64,000 nucleotides of DNA, taken from NCBI GenBank assembly GCA_028683855.1, contig JAQUHA010000005.1, forward strand, positions 1 to 64,000, in the 5' to 3' direction. A model generated the notes under the pieces. It did not search any database and had not been told where the DNA came from. It saw nothing but the letters and a program-made list of their open reading frames with translations. The DNA is from Desulfuromonadaceae bacterium (GTDB lineage Bacteria > Desulfobacterota > Desulfuromonadia > Geobacterales > Pseudopelobacteraceae). Below are positions 7,400 through 15,876 of this stretch, one piece after another. Position 1 is the first letter of the stretch. Every line of letters starts with the position of its first letter. The translations under genes were made by a program, and so were the position numbers.

Positions 7400-9251
7400 A
7401 ACCGGCACCATGTTCCGTTCGTTCGGCATTAACCGTGCGGCGATAAATGTAGAGAGCCGTAGTATTGAAATCTCATTCTCAAGTGAAGCCCCGGTAGAGC
7501 GCTGGTTTGGCACCGAAATACTTGACCATGCTCCCGGCTCCGTCCGGCTTGATCGCATAAAAACAGGTGGCCCCCTGTTGATGGATCACTGCCGCGATGA
7601 TCAGGTCGGTGTTGTTGAGGATGTTGCCATCACAGCAGATAGAAAAGGTCGTGCAATCGTTCGCTTTGGCAAGAGCGTTGATGCAGAGGAAATCTATCAG
7701 GATGTGTTGGACGGTATCAGGCAGAACGTATCAGTAGGATATGTAATCCACAAAATGGAAGTTGAAGAACCTGAAGGAATGAACCCGGTCTACCGTGCTA
7801 CCGATTGGGAACCGCTGGAAATCAGCATCGTATCAGTCCCGGCAGATATCAGCGTCGGTGTCGGGCGCAGCGCAGACGAAACCGCCCACGAAACAGCAAT
7901 CATATGCAGAAACCTACCAAAAAAGGAGATTCAAAAAATGGAAACTCAAACCGTTGATTTACAGGCAGTAAGAACAGAAGAGCGCAACAAAGAACTGGCT
8001 AGAGTCCGTGACATTATCGCCATCGGTTCACGCCAGAAACTTGATGACCTGGCACGCCAGTTTGTTGAAAACGGAAAAGGTGTTGACGAATTCCGAAGTG
8101 CTGTAATTGAAGCCATGGAAGCTCGTGGCGAAATCAAGAAGGTAACGACAACTGCAGAGATCGGCATGGGTGAGCGCGATGTTAAAGAATACAGCCTGCT
8201 CCGCGCCATCAACGCCATGGCCAATCCTAATGACCGTAAAGCGCAGGAAGCAGCTGCTTTTGAATTTGAAACCAGCCGCGCAGTTGCTGATGGCCTCAAG
8301 CGTTCGCCACAGGGTTTCTTTATCCCTGCTGAAGTCCAGAAGCGTGATCTGGTTGTCGGTACTACAACCGCTGGCGGATTCACAAAGCAGACCACCGTAC
8401 TCGGCGGGTCATTTATTGATCTTCTCCGCAACCGTATGATGGTCAATAAAATGGGTGCAACTACTCTGACCGGTCTGGTTGGCGATATCGCCATCCCTTC
8501 TCTTTCCGGTGGAGCGACTGCCTACTGGGTAGCAGAAAACGGCGCACCGACAGAAAGCCAGCAGACATTTGGACAAGTTGCGCTTGCCCCCAAAACTGTC
8601 GGCGCATTTACAGACATCAGCCGCAAATTGCTTTTGCAGTCCAGCGTTGATGTAGAAAGCCTCGTCACAATGGACCTGGCCAATGTTGTCGCTCACGCTC
8701 TTGATCTCGCGGCGCTTCACGGTACTGGATCAGGCAACAATCAGCCAACAGGCATTGCAGGCACCTCCGGTATAGGTTCAGTTGCTGGCGGAACAGACGG
8801 CGCTGCTCCTACTTTTGCCAACATGATCAGCCTCTGGTCAGAAGTAGCAATTGACAATGCCGATTTCGGCAGTCTCGGTTTTCTCACAAACAGCAAAGTC
8901 ATCGGCAAACTTATGTCAACGCTGAAAGTACCGACCTATGGCAATGACTTCATCGTTAACGCCTTCCCTGATGCTGAAGGAATCACCAATATTCACGGTT
9001 CGCGCTGCGGTGTCTCCAATCAGGTATCCAGCGCACTGACAAAAGGTGGCTCCGGCGCGGTTGCTTCGGCAATCTTTTTTGGCAACTGGTCAGATCTCAT
9101 CATCGGTCAGTGGGGTGGTGTTGATGTTCTTGTTGATCCTTACACCGGCGGCGCGGCTGGCACAGTTCGCGTCCGTGTTCTTCAGGATGCCGATGTCGCA
9201 GTTCGTCACGCCTCCAGCTTCAGCGCAATGCTTGACGCACTGACCGCGTAA
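7380..9251 (+). CDS. HK97-type prohead protease fused to HK97-fold major capsid protein
   Basis: ATG 7380 after CAGGAG. N-terminal protease motifs LLMDHCRDDQVG, NVSVGYVIHKME, WEPLEISIVSVPAD. C-terminal MCP motifs GGFTKQTTVLGGSFIDLLRNRMMV, AYWVAENGAPTESQQTFGQVALAPKTVGAFTDISRKLLLQS. Confidence 0.9.
   Translation: MQTQTLKTGTMFRSFGINRAAINVESRSIEISFSSEAPVERWFGTEILDHAPGSVRLDRIKTGGPLLMDHCRDDQVGVVEDVAITADRKGRAIVRFGKSVDAEEIYQDVLDGIRQNVSVGYVIHKMEVEEPEGMNPVYRATDWEPLEISIVSVPADISVGVGRSADETAHETAIICRNLPKKEIQKMETQTVDLQAVRTEERNKELARVRDIIAIGSRQKLDDLARQFVENGKGVDEFRSAVIEAMEARGEIKKVTTTAEIGMGERDVKEYSLLRAINAMANPNDRKAQEAAAFEFETSRAVADGLKRSPQGFFIPAEVQKRDLVVGTTTAGGFTKQTTVLGGSFIDLLRNRMMVNKMGATTLTGLVGDIAIPSLSGGATAYWVAENGAPTESQQTFGQVALAPKTVGAFTDISRKLLLQSSVDVESLVTMDLANVVAHALDLAALHGTGSGNNQPTGIAGTSGIGSVAGGTDGAAPTFANMISLWSEVAIDNADFGSLGFLTNSKVIGKLMSTLKVPTYGNDFIVNAFPDAEGITNIHGSRCGVSNQVSSALTKGGSGAVASAIFFGNWSDLIIGQWGGVDVLVDPYTGGAAGTVRVRVLQDADVAVRHASSFSAMLDALTA
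7923..7940 (+). promoter_or_regulatory. Internal ribosome-binding site and in-frame ATG for free major capsid protein
   Basis: AAGGAGAT at 7923-7930, ATG at 7938-7940, in frame with the 7380 ORF, at the junction of protease and capsid domains. Confidence 0.65.
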
Positions 9252-9262
9252 CTTTTAATCAG

Positions 9263-9284
9263 CGGGGCGGGTAAAACCGCCCCG
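9263..9284 (+). other. Perfect 8-bp stem hairpin after the capsid gene
   Basis: CGGGGCGG-GTAAAA-CCGCCCCG; no T tract. Confidence 0.6.
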
Positions 9285-9301
9285 TATTAACGAGGTAATC
9301 A

Positions 9302-9469
9302 ATGCAACTTATTTCAAATAAAAACATGTTGGTTGACGGTATCCATGTTGCTATCGGTGAAAAGTTCGCCACCGATGATAAAACTGCCGTGAGATTGATA
9401 TCAACGGGTAAAGCAACGCTTGCCGACGATGAAGAAAAACACCAGGCAAAACCAAAGGGCAAAAAGTGA
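9302..9469 (+). CDS. Small phage protein (55 aa)
   Basis: Not in the ORF track; MQLISNKNMLVDGIHVAIGEKFATDDKTAVRLISTGKATLADDEEKHQAKPKGKK*; preceded by CGAGG; overlaps the next ORF by 4 nt. Confidence 0.6.
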   Translation: MQLISNKNMLVDGIHVAIGEKFATDDKTAVRLISTGKATLADDEEKHQAKPKGKK

Positions 9470-9756
9470 AATTTTCAGCAGCCGACATAGACGCGATGTT
9501 AGCCGTCACCGGAATATCAGCGATGCTCTCTCCTGCGCTGGAGTTGCCGAAAGCTATCACCGTAAAATTCCGGCGGAACGGTATTGATGCCATGGGGATG
9601 CTAACGGATAAACCGCAGGCAGTATGCAAAGAGAGTGACTTCGACGGTATCGACTACCGCAACTGCCAGATTGAAATAAACAGCACTACCTATCGGATAT
9701 CACGACCTCGTCCGGATGATGCCGGATTTGTATTTATCGACCTAACAAGGCTCTGA
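9466..9756 (+). CDS. Putative head-tail joining protein
   Basis: 96 aa with GTG start; position equals lambda FII. MKFSAADIDAMLAVTG...SDFDGIDYRNCQIEINSTTYRISRPRPDDAGFVFIDLTRL. Confidence 0.5.
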   Translation: MKFSAADIDAMLAVTGISAMLSPALELPKAITVKFRRNGIDAMGMLTDKPQAVCKESDFDGIDYRNCQIEINSTTYRISRPRPDDAGFVFIDLTRL

Positions 9757-9757
9757 C

Positions 9758-10180
9758 ATGGCACTAACCAAGCGCAAAGACATACTCGACGACATCGTCT
9801 ACCGCCTGGGGCAGATCTCTGCCATCACTACCGTGGCCAAGTGGCGCGACACCGATGCCGAACCGTTCGATTCGAGCGAATGCCCTGCGATCAACATCAA
9901 AAACCGTGATGCCGATATCACACACAATGTCAGCGACGATGAGCACGCTCTCCCTATCTCGCTGGAGATTCACACCACTTCACGCATCACCGCCGATGAT
10001 GCCGAAAGCCTCCTCGGAGACGTTGCCGGTCAGGTTGAATCAAATAGTACATGGGGCGGCCACGCCGACGGCACAACGGTAGAGAGTCACGGCATAGATA
10101 CCACTCAGACCGGAGACACAATCACAGCCGCCGCCCTGGAGATCATCGTTCACTACACCACCGACAAGGGGAAAATCTGA
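9758..10180 (+). CDS. Putative minor tail / tail completion protein
   Basis: 140 aa; KRKDILDDIVYRLGQI...EPFDSSECPAINIKNRDADI...LPISLEIHT; position equals the lambda Z/U region. Confidence 0.5.
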   Translation: MALTKRKDILDDIVYRLGQISAITTVAKWRDTDAEPFDSSECPAINIKNRDADITHNVSDDEHALPISLEIHTTSRITADDAESLLGDVAGQVESNSTWGGHADGTTVESHGIDTTQTGDTITAAALEIIVHYTTDKGKI

Positions 10181-10398
10181 TGCACGATCCAACATGGTTT
10201 GAACATGTCGATCTAATGCAGACAATGATGGGGAGTCTGTTCCTCATTTTAGGCTGGTTTATGATCCGCACTCTGCACAGCATTGAGAAATCAATCGGGA
10301 TTCTGTTTAAAAAATATGAAGAGATTGACAAAAATCATGACGCGCTGCGCGGTGAATTCAACCAGTTACGGGGCGAACATATAGCGAGGCACAGCTGA
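10180..10398 (+). CDS. Small membrane protein, candidate holin
   Basis: ATG at 10180 overlapping the previous TGA. MHDPTWFEHVDLMQTMMGSLFLILGWFMIRTLHSIEKSIGILFKKYEEIDKNH...: one TM helix then charged coil, directly upstream of the endolysin. Confidence 0.5.
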   Translation: MHDPTWFEHVDLMQTMMGSLFLILGWFMIRTLHSIEKSIGILFKKYEEIDKNHDALRGEFNQLRGEHIARHS

Positions 10399-11000
10399 TG
10401 AGCAACTTTGACAACGCATACAAGCGCACCATAAATACCGAGGGTGGCTACGCCAATGACCCGCGTGACCGTGGCGGCGAAACTTATAAAGGGGTCTCCC
10501 GCAACAACTGGCCCCGCTGGTCTGGTTGGCGGATCGTTGACGGAGTGAAGAACAACCTGGTCAAACAACCACCGCACGGCACTCCGGAATATAGAAACTG
10601 GGTGCGTGAACTGAACCGCCAGCTGGCTGGCAGTCCACTGCTGCAGAACGCTGTCATGGCGTTTTACAAGAATAACTTTTGGGGCAACCTGGGCGAAATA
10701 ACCGATCAACGCGTGGCGGAGGAGCTTTTCGACAAGCGCGTCAACTGCGGTGATGTCGCCTGCAGATGGATACAGCGTGCCGCTGCTGTTGTCGCTGATG
10801 GCACCATCGGCCCCAAAAGCCTTGCCGCGATTAACGCCGCCGATCCGGCTGCGCTGCTCAGCAAGTTTAACGATGCCGCCTTCCATTATTACGAAGGGCT
10901 GATCAGGGTGGATTCGTCACAGGCTGTCTTTCGTAACTCCTGGTATGGCCGCCTGAAAAATTATGACGGCAGTCAGTTTGATACGGAGGGGGTCGCCTGA
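10398..11000 (+). CDS. Endolysin, glycosyl hydrolase family 108 (N-acetylmuramidase-like)
   Basis: NTEGGYANDPRDRGGETYKGVSR: GH108 signature EGGY.NDP.D.GG.T..G; C-terminal domain with FRNSWYGR. Confidence 0.85.
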   Translation: MSNFDNAYKRTINTEGGYANDPRDRGGETYKGVSRNNWPRWSGWRIVDGVKNNLVKQPPHGTPEYRNWVRELNRQLAGSPLLQNAVMAFYKNNFWGNLGEITDQRVAEELFDKRVNCGDVACRWIQRAAAVVADGTIGPKSLAAINAADPAALLSKFNDAAFHYYEGLIRVDSSQAVFRNSWYGRLKNYDGSQFDTEGVA

Positions 11001-11410
11001 TGACGCCGCAGATCAAATATTACGAAGGGTACAAATATCAGCTGGCTGAACCGTACATCGTCCAGACCGCTCTCCGTCCGCTGGCCCATATCGGTCACGA
11101 CTTTATAGTTCTCTCCACTGATGGTCTGCTGATGATCAAAGCCGGTTATGCCTGGGACGGCCCCAGCGGCCCGACTATCGACACAAAGAACTTCATGCGC
11201 GGCTCTCTCGTCCATGATGCCCTGTATCAGTTAATGCGCCACAAACTGCTTGATTGCGGTTGGCGTGAAACTGCCGATTCAGAACTGCGCCGGATCTGCC
11301 GTGAAGATGGCATGAGCTGGCTTCGTGCCTGGTGGGTATATAAAGGTGTCCGTATCGGCGGTGAAGGTTCCGCCGTTTGGCAAGAGGAAGAAATAGCAAC
11401 AGCACCATGA
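11000..11410 (+). CDS. DUF1353 family phage protein
   Basis: AGYAWDGPSGPTIDTKNFMRGSLVHDALYQLMR matches the DUF1353 core. Confidence 0.8.
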   Translation: MTPQIKYYEGYKYQLAEPYIVQTALRPLAHIGHDFIVLSTDGLLMIKAGYAWDGPSGPTIDTKNFMRGSLVHDALYQLMRHKLLDCGWRETADSELRRICREDGMSWLRAWWVYKGVRIGGEGSAVWQEEEIATAP

Positions 11411-11429
11411 AAGTTAAAGGAGTCGCAAA

Positions 11430-11630
11430 ATGCAAATCCGGATCATAAAGCGTCGCTTTCTAAACTCGCTAAACCGCAACGTCAAAGTCGGTGAAGTTCT
11501 AGAATCACCAAAAGATGTAACGGAAGCGCTCCTTACAGCATACGTCAACAACGGCATCGCAGAAGAAATCAAAGCGGCGCCGGTCACATACAGCGAAACA
11601 GAACCAGAAATCATAGATGGAGGTGAATAA
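11430..11630 (+). CDS. Hypothetical phage protein (66 aa)
   Basis: ORF between lysis genes and tail tube; upstream AAAGGAG. Confidence 0.5.
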   Translation: MQIRIIKRRFLNSLNRNVKVGEVLESPKDVTEALLTAYVNNGIAEEIKAAPVTYSETEPEIIDGGE

Positions 11631-11632
11631 CC

Positions 11633-12718
11633 ATGTCAGTCAAACAGTATGTAGCACTCAGCGAACAGGCAGCACGGACAGCACTTGACGGCTCTCCGGC
11701 GTATCTGTTTTACCCGGTCAAGGGCAAGCTCGAACCGGAGCCGGATTTTAAGGAAGATGCCGTCAAAGAGTGGCGGGCGCAGGATACTGCCCAGGGCGAC
11801 ACCTCAGATGAGCGAACCTCAACCGCGTGGAAATACTCTCTGGAAGGGCGAATCTATCCGGGTGACGAACTTGCCCTGCTGATGCGGCATCTGCTCGGTT
11901 ATGCCGACACAGCGGTTGCACTCGATGCTCCAAACGCTGCCGCCTCACTCCAGATGTTCCGCACAGCAACAGAGATGTACGGCGATGACGCGCAGAATCT
12001 TGACAAAGCCCTTGCCATCATCCCCAACACCGCAAAAGGCACCAGCACCTACAGTCAGGCCTTTGTCGGTGGCCGTCCGAATAGCGCAGAGCTCAACTTC
12101 AAAGGTGGCGATGCCGCAGAGATAAAAATCAATCTCACCGGCGGCCCGTGGATCGGTGCTGTCGAACAGACAGCCATTGCCGGTGTTGCCTTTCCTGCCG
12201 CCAAAGCATTCCGCAGCGTGCCGAAAGTCTATCTCGGCTCTGGTGCAACTCTTACCGGCACCGCTCCGGATTACACCGATTTTACAGCCGGCACCATGGC
12301 GCTGGTCAAACCTGATGATCTGATGATCAAACTGGAGCCGGGCATTGAGGACGTCTACAAAATGAACGGCATCGAAGGGCCGTCCGTTACCGAACGCAAA
12401 AAGCAGTGGTCACTATCTATCGAGTACACCCACGACTTCTCTGATCCTGCCTCCGGCTGGTCTTCTTATGATGCCTGGGCGGCACGTTTTGCCGATATTC
12501 AGTATCTCCCCTGCATGATCATACTGGACAGCAGCGAAGTGATTCCTTCCTGCTCCACCCAGACGTACCAGCTGGCATTCTATCTGCCAAAAATGAAGCT
12601 TACCGTCGATATGCCAGACCGGAAAAACGACGGCAGCAAGAGCAAGACCAAAGTCAAGCTCGAAAGCCGCGTCGATGCCTCAGTCAACGTCGCCGCCTTC
12701 GCCAAGCTGATTTATTGA
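11633..12718 (+). CDS. Putative phage tail tube protein
   Basis: 361 aa; acidic beta-rich (RTSTAWKYSLEGRIYPGDELALLMRHLLG...); immediately upstream of tail chaperone and tape measure genes. Confidence 0.6.
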   Translation: MSVKQYVALSEQAARTALDGSPAYLFYPVKGKLEPEPDFKEDAVKEWRAQDTAQGDTSDERTSTAWKYSLEGRIYPGDELALLMRHLLGYADTAVALDAPNAAASLQMFRTATEMYGDDAQNLDKALAIIPNTAKGTSTYSQAFVGGRPNSAELNFKGGDAAEIKINLTGGPWIGAVEQTAIAGVAFPAAKAFRSVPKVYLGSGATLTGTAPDYTDFTAGTMALVKPDDLMIKLEPGIEDVYKMNGIEGPSVTERKKQWSLSIEYTHDFSDPASGWSSYDAWAARFADIQYLPCMIILDSSEVIPSCSTQTYQLAFYLPKMKLTVDMPDRKNDGSKSKTKVKLESRVDASVNVAAFAKLIY

Positions 12719-12797
12719 TAACCCCTCCCAGCCTCCCCTTAAATAAGGGGAGGAGCTTTTAACCCTCCCCTTTATTTAAGGGGGACTGAGGGGGTTA
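12719..12797. repeat. MITE/REP-like palindromic element in the tail operon
   Basis: Outer imperfect inverted repeat TAACCCCTCCCAGCCTCCCCTTAAATAAGG / CCTTTATTTAAGGGGGACTGAGGGGGTTA, with an inner perfect palindrome CCTCCCCTTA-AA-TAAGGGGAGG. Confidence 0.7.
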
Positions 12798-12823
12798 GCT
12801 TCTAAACCTCAAAAGGAACTGAT

Positions 12824-13225
12824 ATGAAAGTCAACAGCCGAAACCATGTATACCGTTACACCCCGAATTTCCTTGATAACCGCCAGCTCCCCGCTGATCA
12901 GCAGATCGTTATCAGTCTCCGTGCCGTGACTTCCCCGGATGAGGATGACTATCAGCGTGAAGCTCTGGCAAACCTCCGCACCTTTGCCCCTGATAAAGCC
13001 CAGGAGCTGAACGAAGCGCGTCACCGCAAGCTGATTACAGAGAAGTTTGTCTGCGTTGAAGGGTTGGAGATTGGCGGGCTGGAAGGTAAACCGCTTGACT
13101 ATGACACCTTCTATGCCGAAGCTCCGGCGGAGATCGTCAACGAAGTGCTCCGGGCGATCAGATCCGTGGAGATGCTGACCAACGGTGAACAAAAAAACTT
13201 CTTGCCGGTGCCAGATGGTCACTAA
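12824..13225 (+). CDS. Tail assembly chaperone, short (0-frame) product; lambda gpG analogue
   Basis: 133 aa ORF directly upstream of the tape measure gene, containing a slippery site near its 3' end. Confidence 0.7.
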   Translation: MKVNSRNHVYRYTPNFLDNRQLPADQQIVISLRAVTSPDEDDYQREALANLRTFAPDKAQELNEARHRKLITEKFVCVEGLEIGGLEGKPLDYDTFYAEAPAEIVNEVLRAIRSVEMLTNGEQKNFLPVPDGH

Positions 13226-13635
13226 TCTGCTCCGGCGCGAATGGCCCACCGTTTAACTGTAAAGAGTGTGACGAGGATCAGCGGGAGGAGCGCAACTGCG
13301 GCAACCGCAAAAAGCTCCTGCACGAAATCCTGACCAGTGATGAATGGGAGCAGGTGGATCTCAGCTACCACGATCACGAAGTCCGTAAAATTGAAGACCT
13401 GAAGTTTTTTGCCTGTCCGGTCAGCACCATAACCGGAAACACATGGGAGCTGATGCGACAGGTTAACCTCTGCTGCAACGCCGCTGGGGAAATCAAGCAC
13501 CTCCCCGAACCTGATCTTTCCATACTGGATCAGTCGCCCCGTTTCCTCCGGGCGGTCGAAATTATCAGAAGCGAGCGCAACAGTGAATGGTTTTACGAAC
13601 TGCAGCAGAAATGGGCAAAAGCAAAAGCGGGGTAA
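12824..13635 (+). CDS. Predicted -1 frameshift fusion tail chaperone; lambda gpG-T analogue (about 270 aa)
   Basis: 0-frame CAA AAA AAC (A-AAA-AAC at 13192-13198). The -1 frame is open from 13198 to TAA 13633-13635 (LLAGARWSLICSGANGPPFNCKECDEDQREERNCGNRKKLLHEIL...). Confidence 0.7.
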
Positions 13636-13638
13636 CCT

Positions 13639-15876
13639 ATGGCGGATAAAGAAGTAAAAACAAAACTGATTCTGCAGGGCGATGCCGGTGGCATGGTTGC
13701 CGCGATGGAGCGTGCCGATAAATCATTAAACGGCACTGTCAAACAGACTGATCTGCTGTCAGAGGCCGGAATGCGCTTAACCGGTGTGCTTGGTGGCATT
13801 GGTCTGGTTGCTTTGACCAAAGAGCTTTTAGACACTGGACTACAGCTTGAAAAGCTTACCCGGCTTTTTGTTGCAGCAACTGGATCAGCATCTCTTGCCG
13901 CACGTGAAATGGAGTATATCCGCCAACTGTCTGAGAAGATGGGTCTGTCGTTCCTCACTACAGCTGAATCATACGGCAAGTTTCTAGCCGCCACCCGCAA
14001 TACTTCGCTCGAAGGCGAAAAAGGGCGAAAAGTTTTTGAAGGTGTTACGACAGCGACAGTTGCCCTAGGTCTCTCAGCTGATGATACCAGCGGCATTTTC
14101 AACGCTCTCCAGCAGATGATCAGCAAAGGTAAAGTTCAGGCTGAAGAGTTGCGCGGTCAGCTGGGCGAACGTCTACCTGGTGCCTTCAAAATGGCTGCTG
14201 ATGCCATGGGTGTGACAACAGCTAAGCTCGACAAGATGCTGCAAAACGGTCAGGTTGTTGCTGGCGACCTCCTGCCGAAACTGGCTGCAGAGCTTGAAAG
14301 AACATTTAGCGGTGCCGCTGTAGATGGAGCAAAAAGTGCTCAGGCTGAGTTGAACAGATTCAATAATGCCATTTATGATTTAAAGTCCTCTACTGGCGCA
14401 GCGTTAATACCAGCATTAACGGAAATAACAAAAGGTTTAACCGGTCTCGTGCGGGATGGCATACAGCCTGTTGTCTCCGGTGCTATATCTGTTCAAGCGG
14501 AATTCATTCGTTTGGGAATGGTTGTTGATAAAGCGGGCGGCTCGCTTACTTCATTCAATTATGCGTTTTACAAAACCGCAGAGATTGCAACCCGGTTTGT
14601 CACGTTGGGGCAGTTTGGTGACTCACTAAAAAACGCCGCTGAGAATGCTGACAAATACAACAAAATGTATGAACAGCGTTACTCAGATAAAGATTCTCGC
14701 CTTCAGCAATTAGCGGAGACCGAGCAGCGGCTGTTGAACTCAATGAGTTTAAAAGGGAGCGATTATACGTCGGCTGAGTTGCTGGCACAGCAAGCAAATG
14801 CAAGAGCCGGTGGTAGCGCTTCCTCAAAAGTAGCTAAAGGTGCCAAGCCGGTTGATCTTCTCCTGGAACAGATCAAAACCTATCAACGCGACAGGGAGAA
14901 AATCAACACGATCCTGATTGCTGAATCCTCTGCCCTTGAGTCTGGCGGTGCGTTTTCAGCAGCGGCTTTTAATACTGAACTCTCCACCGGCTCCCGCTAC
15001 AAAAAAAGCGGCTCTTTAAGTCTGCTCGGCAGCGGCATTAATACCGTACGGCAAGACCCGATCTCAAATGATGACCTTATAACAATAAACGCATCTCAAT
15101 CGCAGTGGGTTGCCAAACAGACAGAGATGCAGCAACAGGCGTTGGAGTCAAAGCGTTCTTTTAATGTAGAGATGGCAGCAATGCGTGGAGATTATTTGCA
15201 GCAGGAACTTTTTGATCTGGACAATCAACAGGCAGATATGGAACGCAGATGGGCAATGAATACCGACAGTTTTGCGGAGTATGAATCGAGAAAAACGCAG
15301 ATACAGACAATGTTCGATCAGAAACGTGGGGCAGCATCAATTAATAATGAACAGAGACTTGCTCAGACAAAACTACAGACGAACCAGAACTATATGAATG
15401 CTTTCGGATCAGTTTTACAGGCAATAAATACGTTAGCAGGCGATAAATATAAAATATTATTCCTATTGACACAAGGAGCAGCTCTTGCAACAACTTTTTC
15501 AGCTACTCAGGCAGCCTCCGCTTCTGCGCTGGCTCCACCCCCACTCGGTTTAGGACCAGTTGCCGGAGCACCACTGGCTGCATCAATAGAAATCGCGGGT
15601 TATGCGGCAATGGGTGCAATAGCAGCCACCACGGTTGCCGGTATGGTTGGAGGTAGAGGTGGTAATGTTTCGGGCATCTCTGCAGGTTCATTCTCTTCCC
15701 CCGGCTCGGATTTTGTCACTCAGCCTCTGGCACCTACCCAGCAATCCCCCTCGATCAACGTCACGATGAACTTTGACGGAACCACCCTAGTTGACGAACA
15801 GAAGCTCACCCGCTGGAGCGAGGATGTCCTGATCCCGTCCCTGCGTGAACTTAAAACCAGAGGAGTAACAGCATGA
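13639..15876 (+). CDS. Phage tail tape measure protein
   Basis: 745 aa; N-terminal tape measure domain (LTKELLDTGLQLEKLTRLFVAATGS...MGLSFLTTAESYGKFLAATRNTSLEGEKGRKVFEGV...RGQLGERLPGAFKMAADAMGVTTAKLDKMLQNGQV). Confidence 0.9.
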   Translation: MADKEVKTKLILQGDAGGMVAAMERADKSLNGTVKQTDLLSEAGMRLTGVLGGIGLVALTKELLDTGLQLEKLTRLFVAATGSASLAAREMEYIRQLSEKMGLSFLTTAESYGKFLAATRNTSLEGEKGRKVFEGVTTATVALGLSADDTSGIFNALQQMISKGKVQAEELRGQLGERLPGAFKMAADAMGVTTAKLDKMLQNGQVVAGDLLPKLAAELERTFSGAAVDGAKSAQAELNRFNNAIYDLKSSTGAALIPALTEITKGLTGLVRDGIQPVVSGAISVQAEFIRLGMVVDKAGGSLTSFNYAFYKTAEIATRFVTLGQFGDSLKNAAENADKYNKMYEQRYSDKDSRLQQLAETEQRLLNSMSLKGSDYTSAELLAQQANARAGGSASSKVAKGAKPVDLLLEQIKTYQRDREKINTILIAESSALESGGAFSAAAFNTELSTGSRYKKSGSLSLLGSGINTVRQDPISNDDLITINASQSQWVAKQTEMQQQALESKRSFNVEMAAMRGDYLQQELFDLDNQQADMERRWAMNTDSFAEYESRKTQIQTMFDQKRGAASINNEQRLAQTKLQTNQNYMNAFGSVLQAINTLAGDKYKILFLLTQGAALATTFSATQAASASALAPPPLGLGPVAGAPLAASIEIAGYAAMGAIAATTVAGMVGGRGGNVSGISAGSFSSPGSDFVTQPLAPTQQSPSINVTMNFDGTTLVDEQKLTRWSEDVLIPSLRELKTRGVTA

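Noticed and set aside
7946-8494. 182-aa - strand ORF inside the capsid gene
   Set aside because: Low-complexity Ser/Arg-rich shadow of the capsid coding frame.
10335-10886. 183-aa - strand ORF opposite the endolysin
   Set aside because: The endolysin has a clear GH108 signature on +; the antisense frame has no motif.
13354-13635. Independent 93-aa gene as given in the ORF track
   Set aside because: The frame is open far upstream to the slippery site and the position fits a -1 frameshift extension; no SD is evident before ATG 13354.
13593-14126. 177-aa - strand ORF opposite the tape measure gene
   Set aside because: Shadow ORF; Ser/Pro/Arg-rich, no motif.
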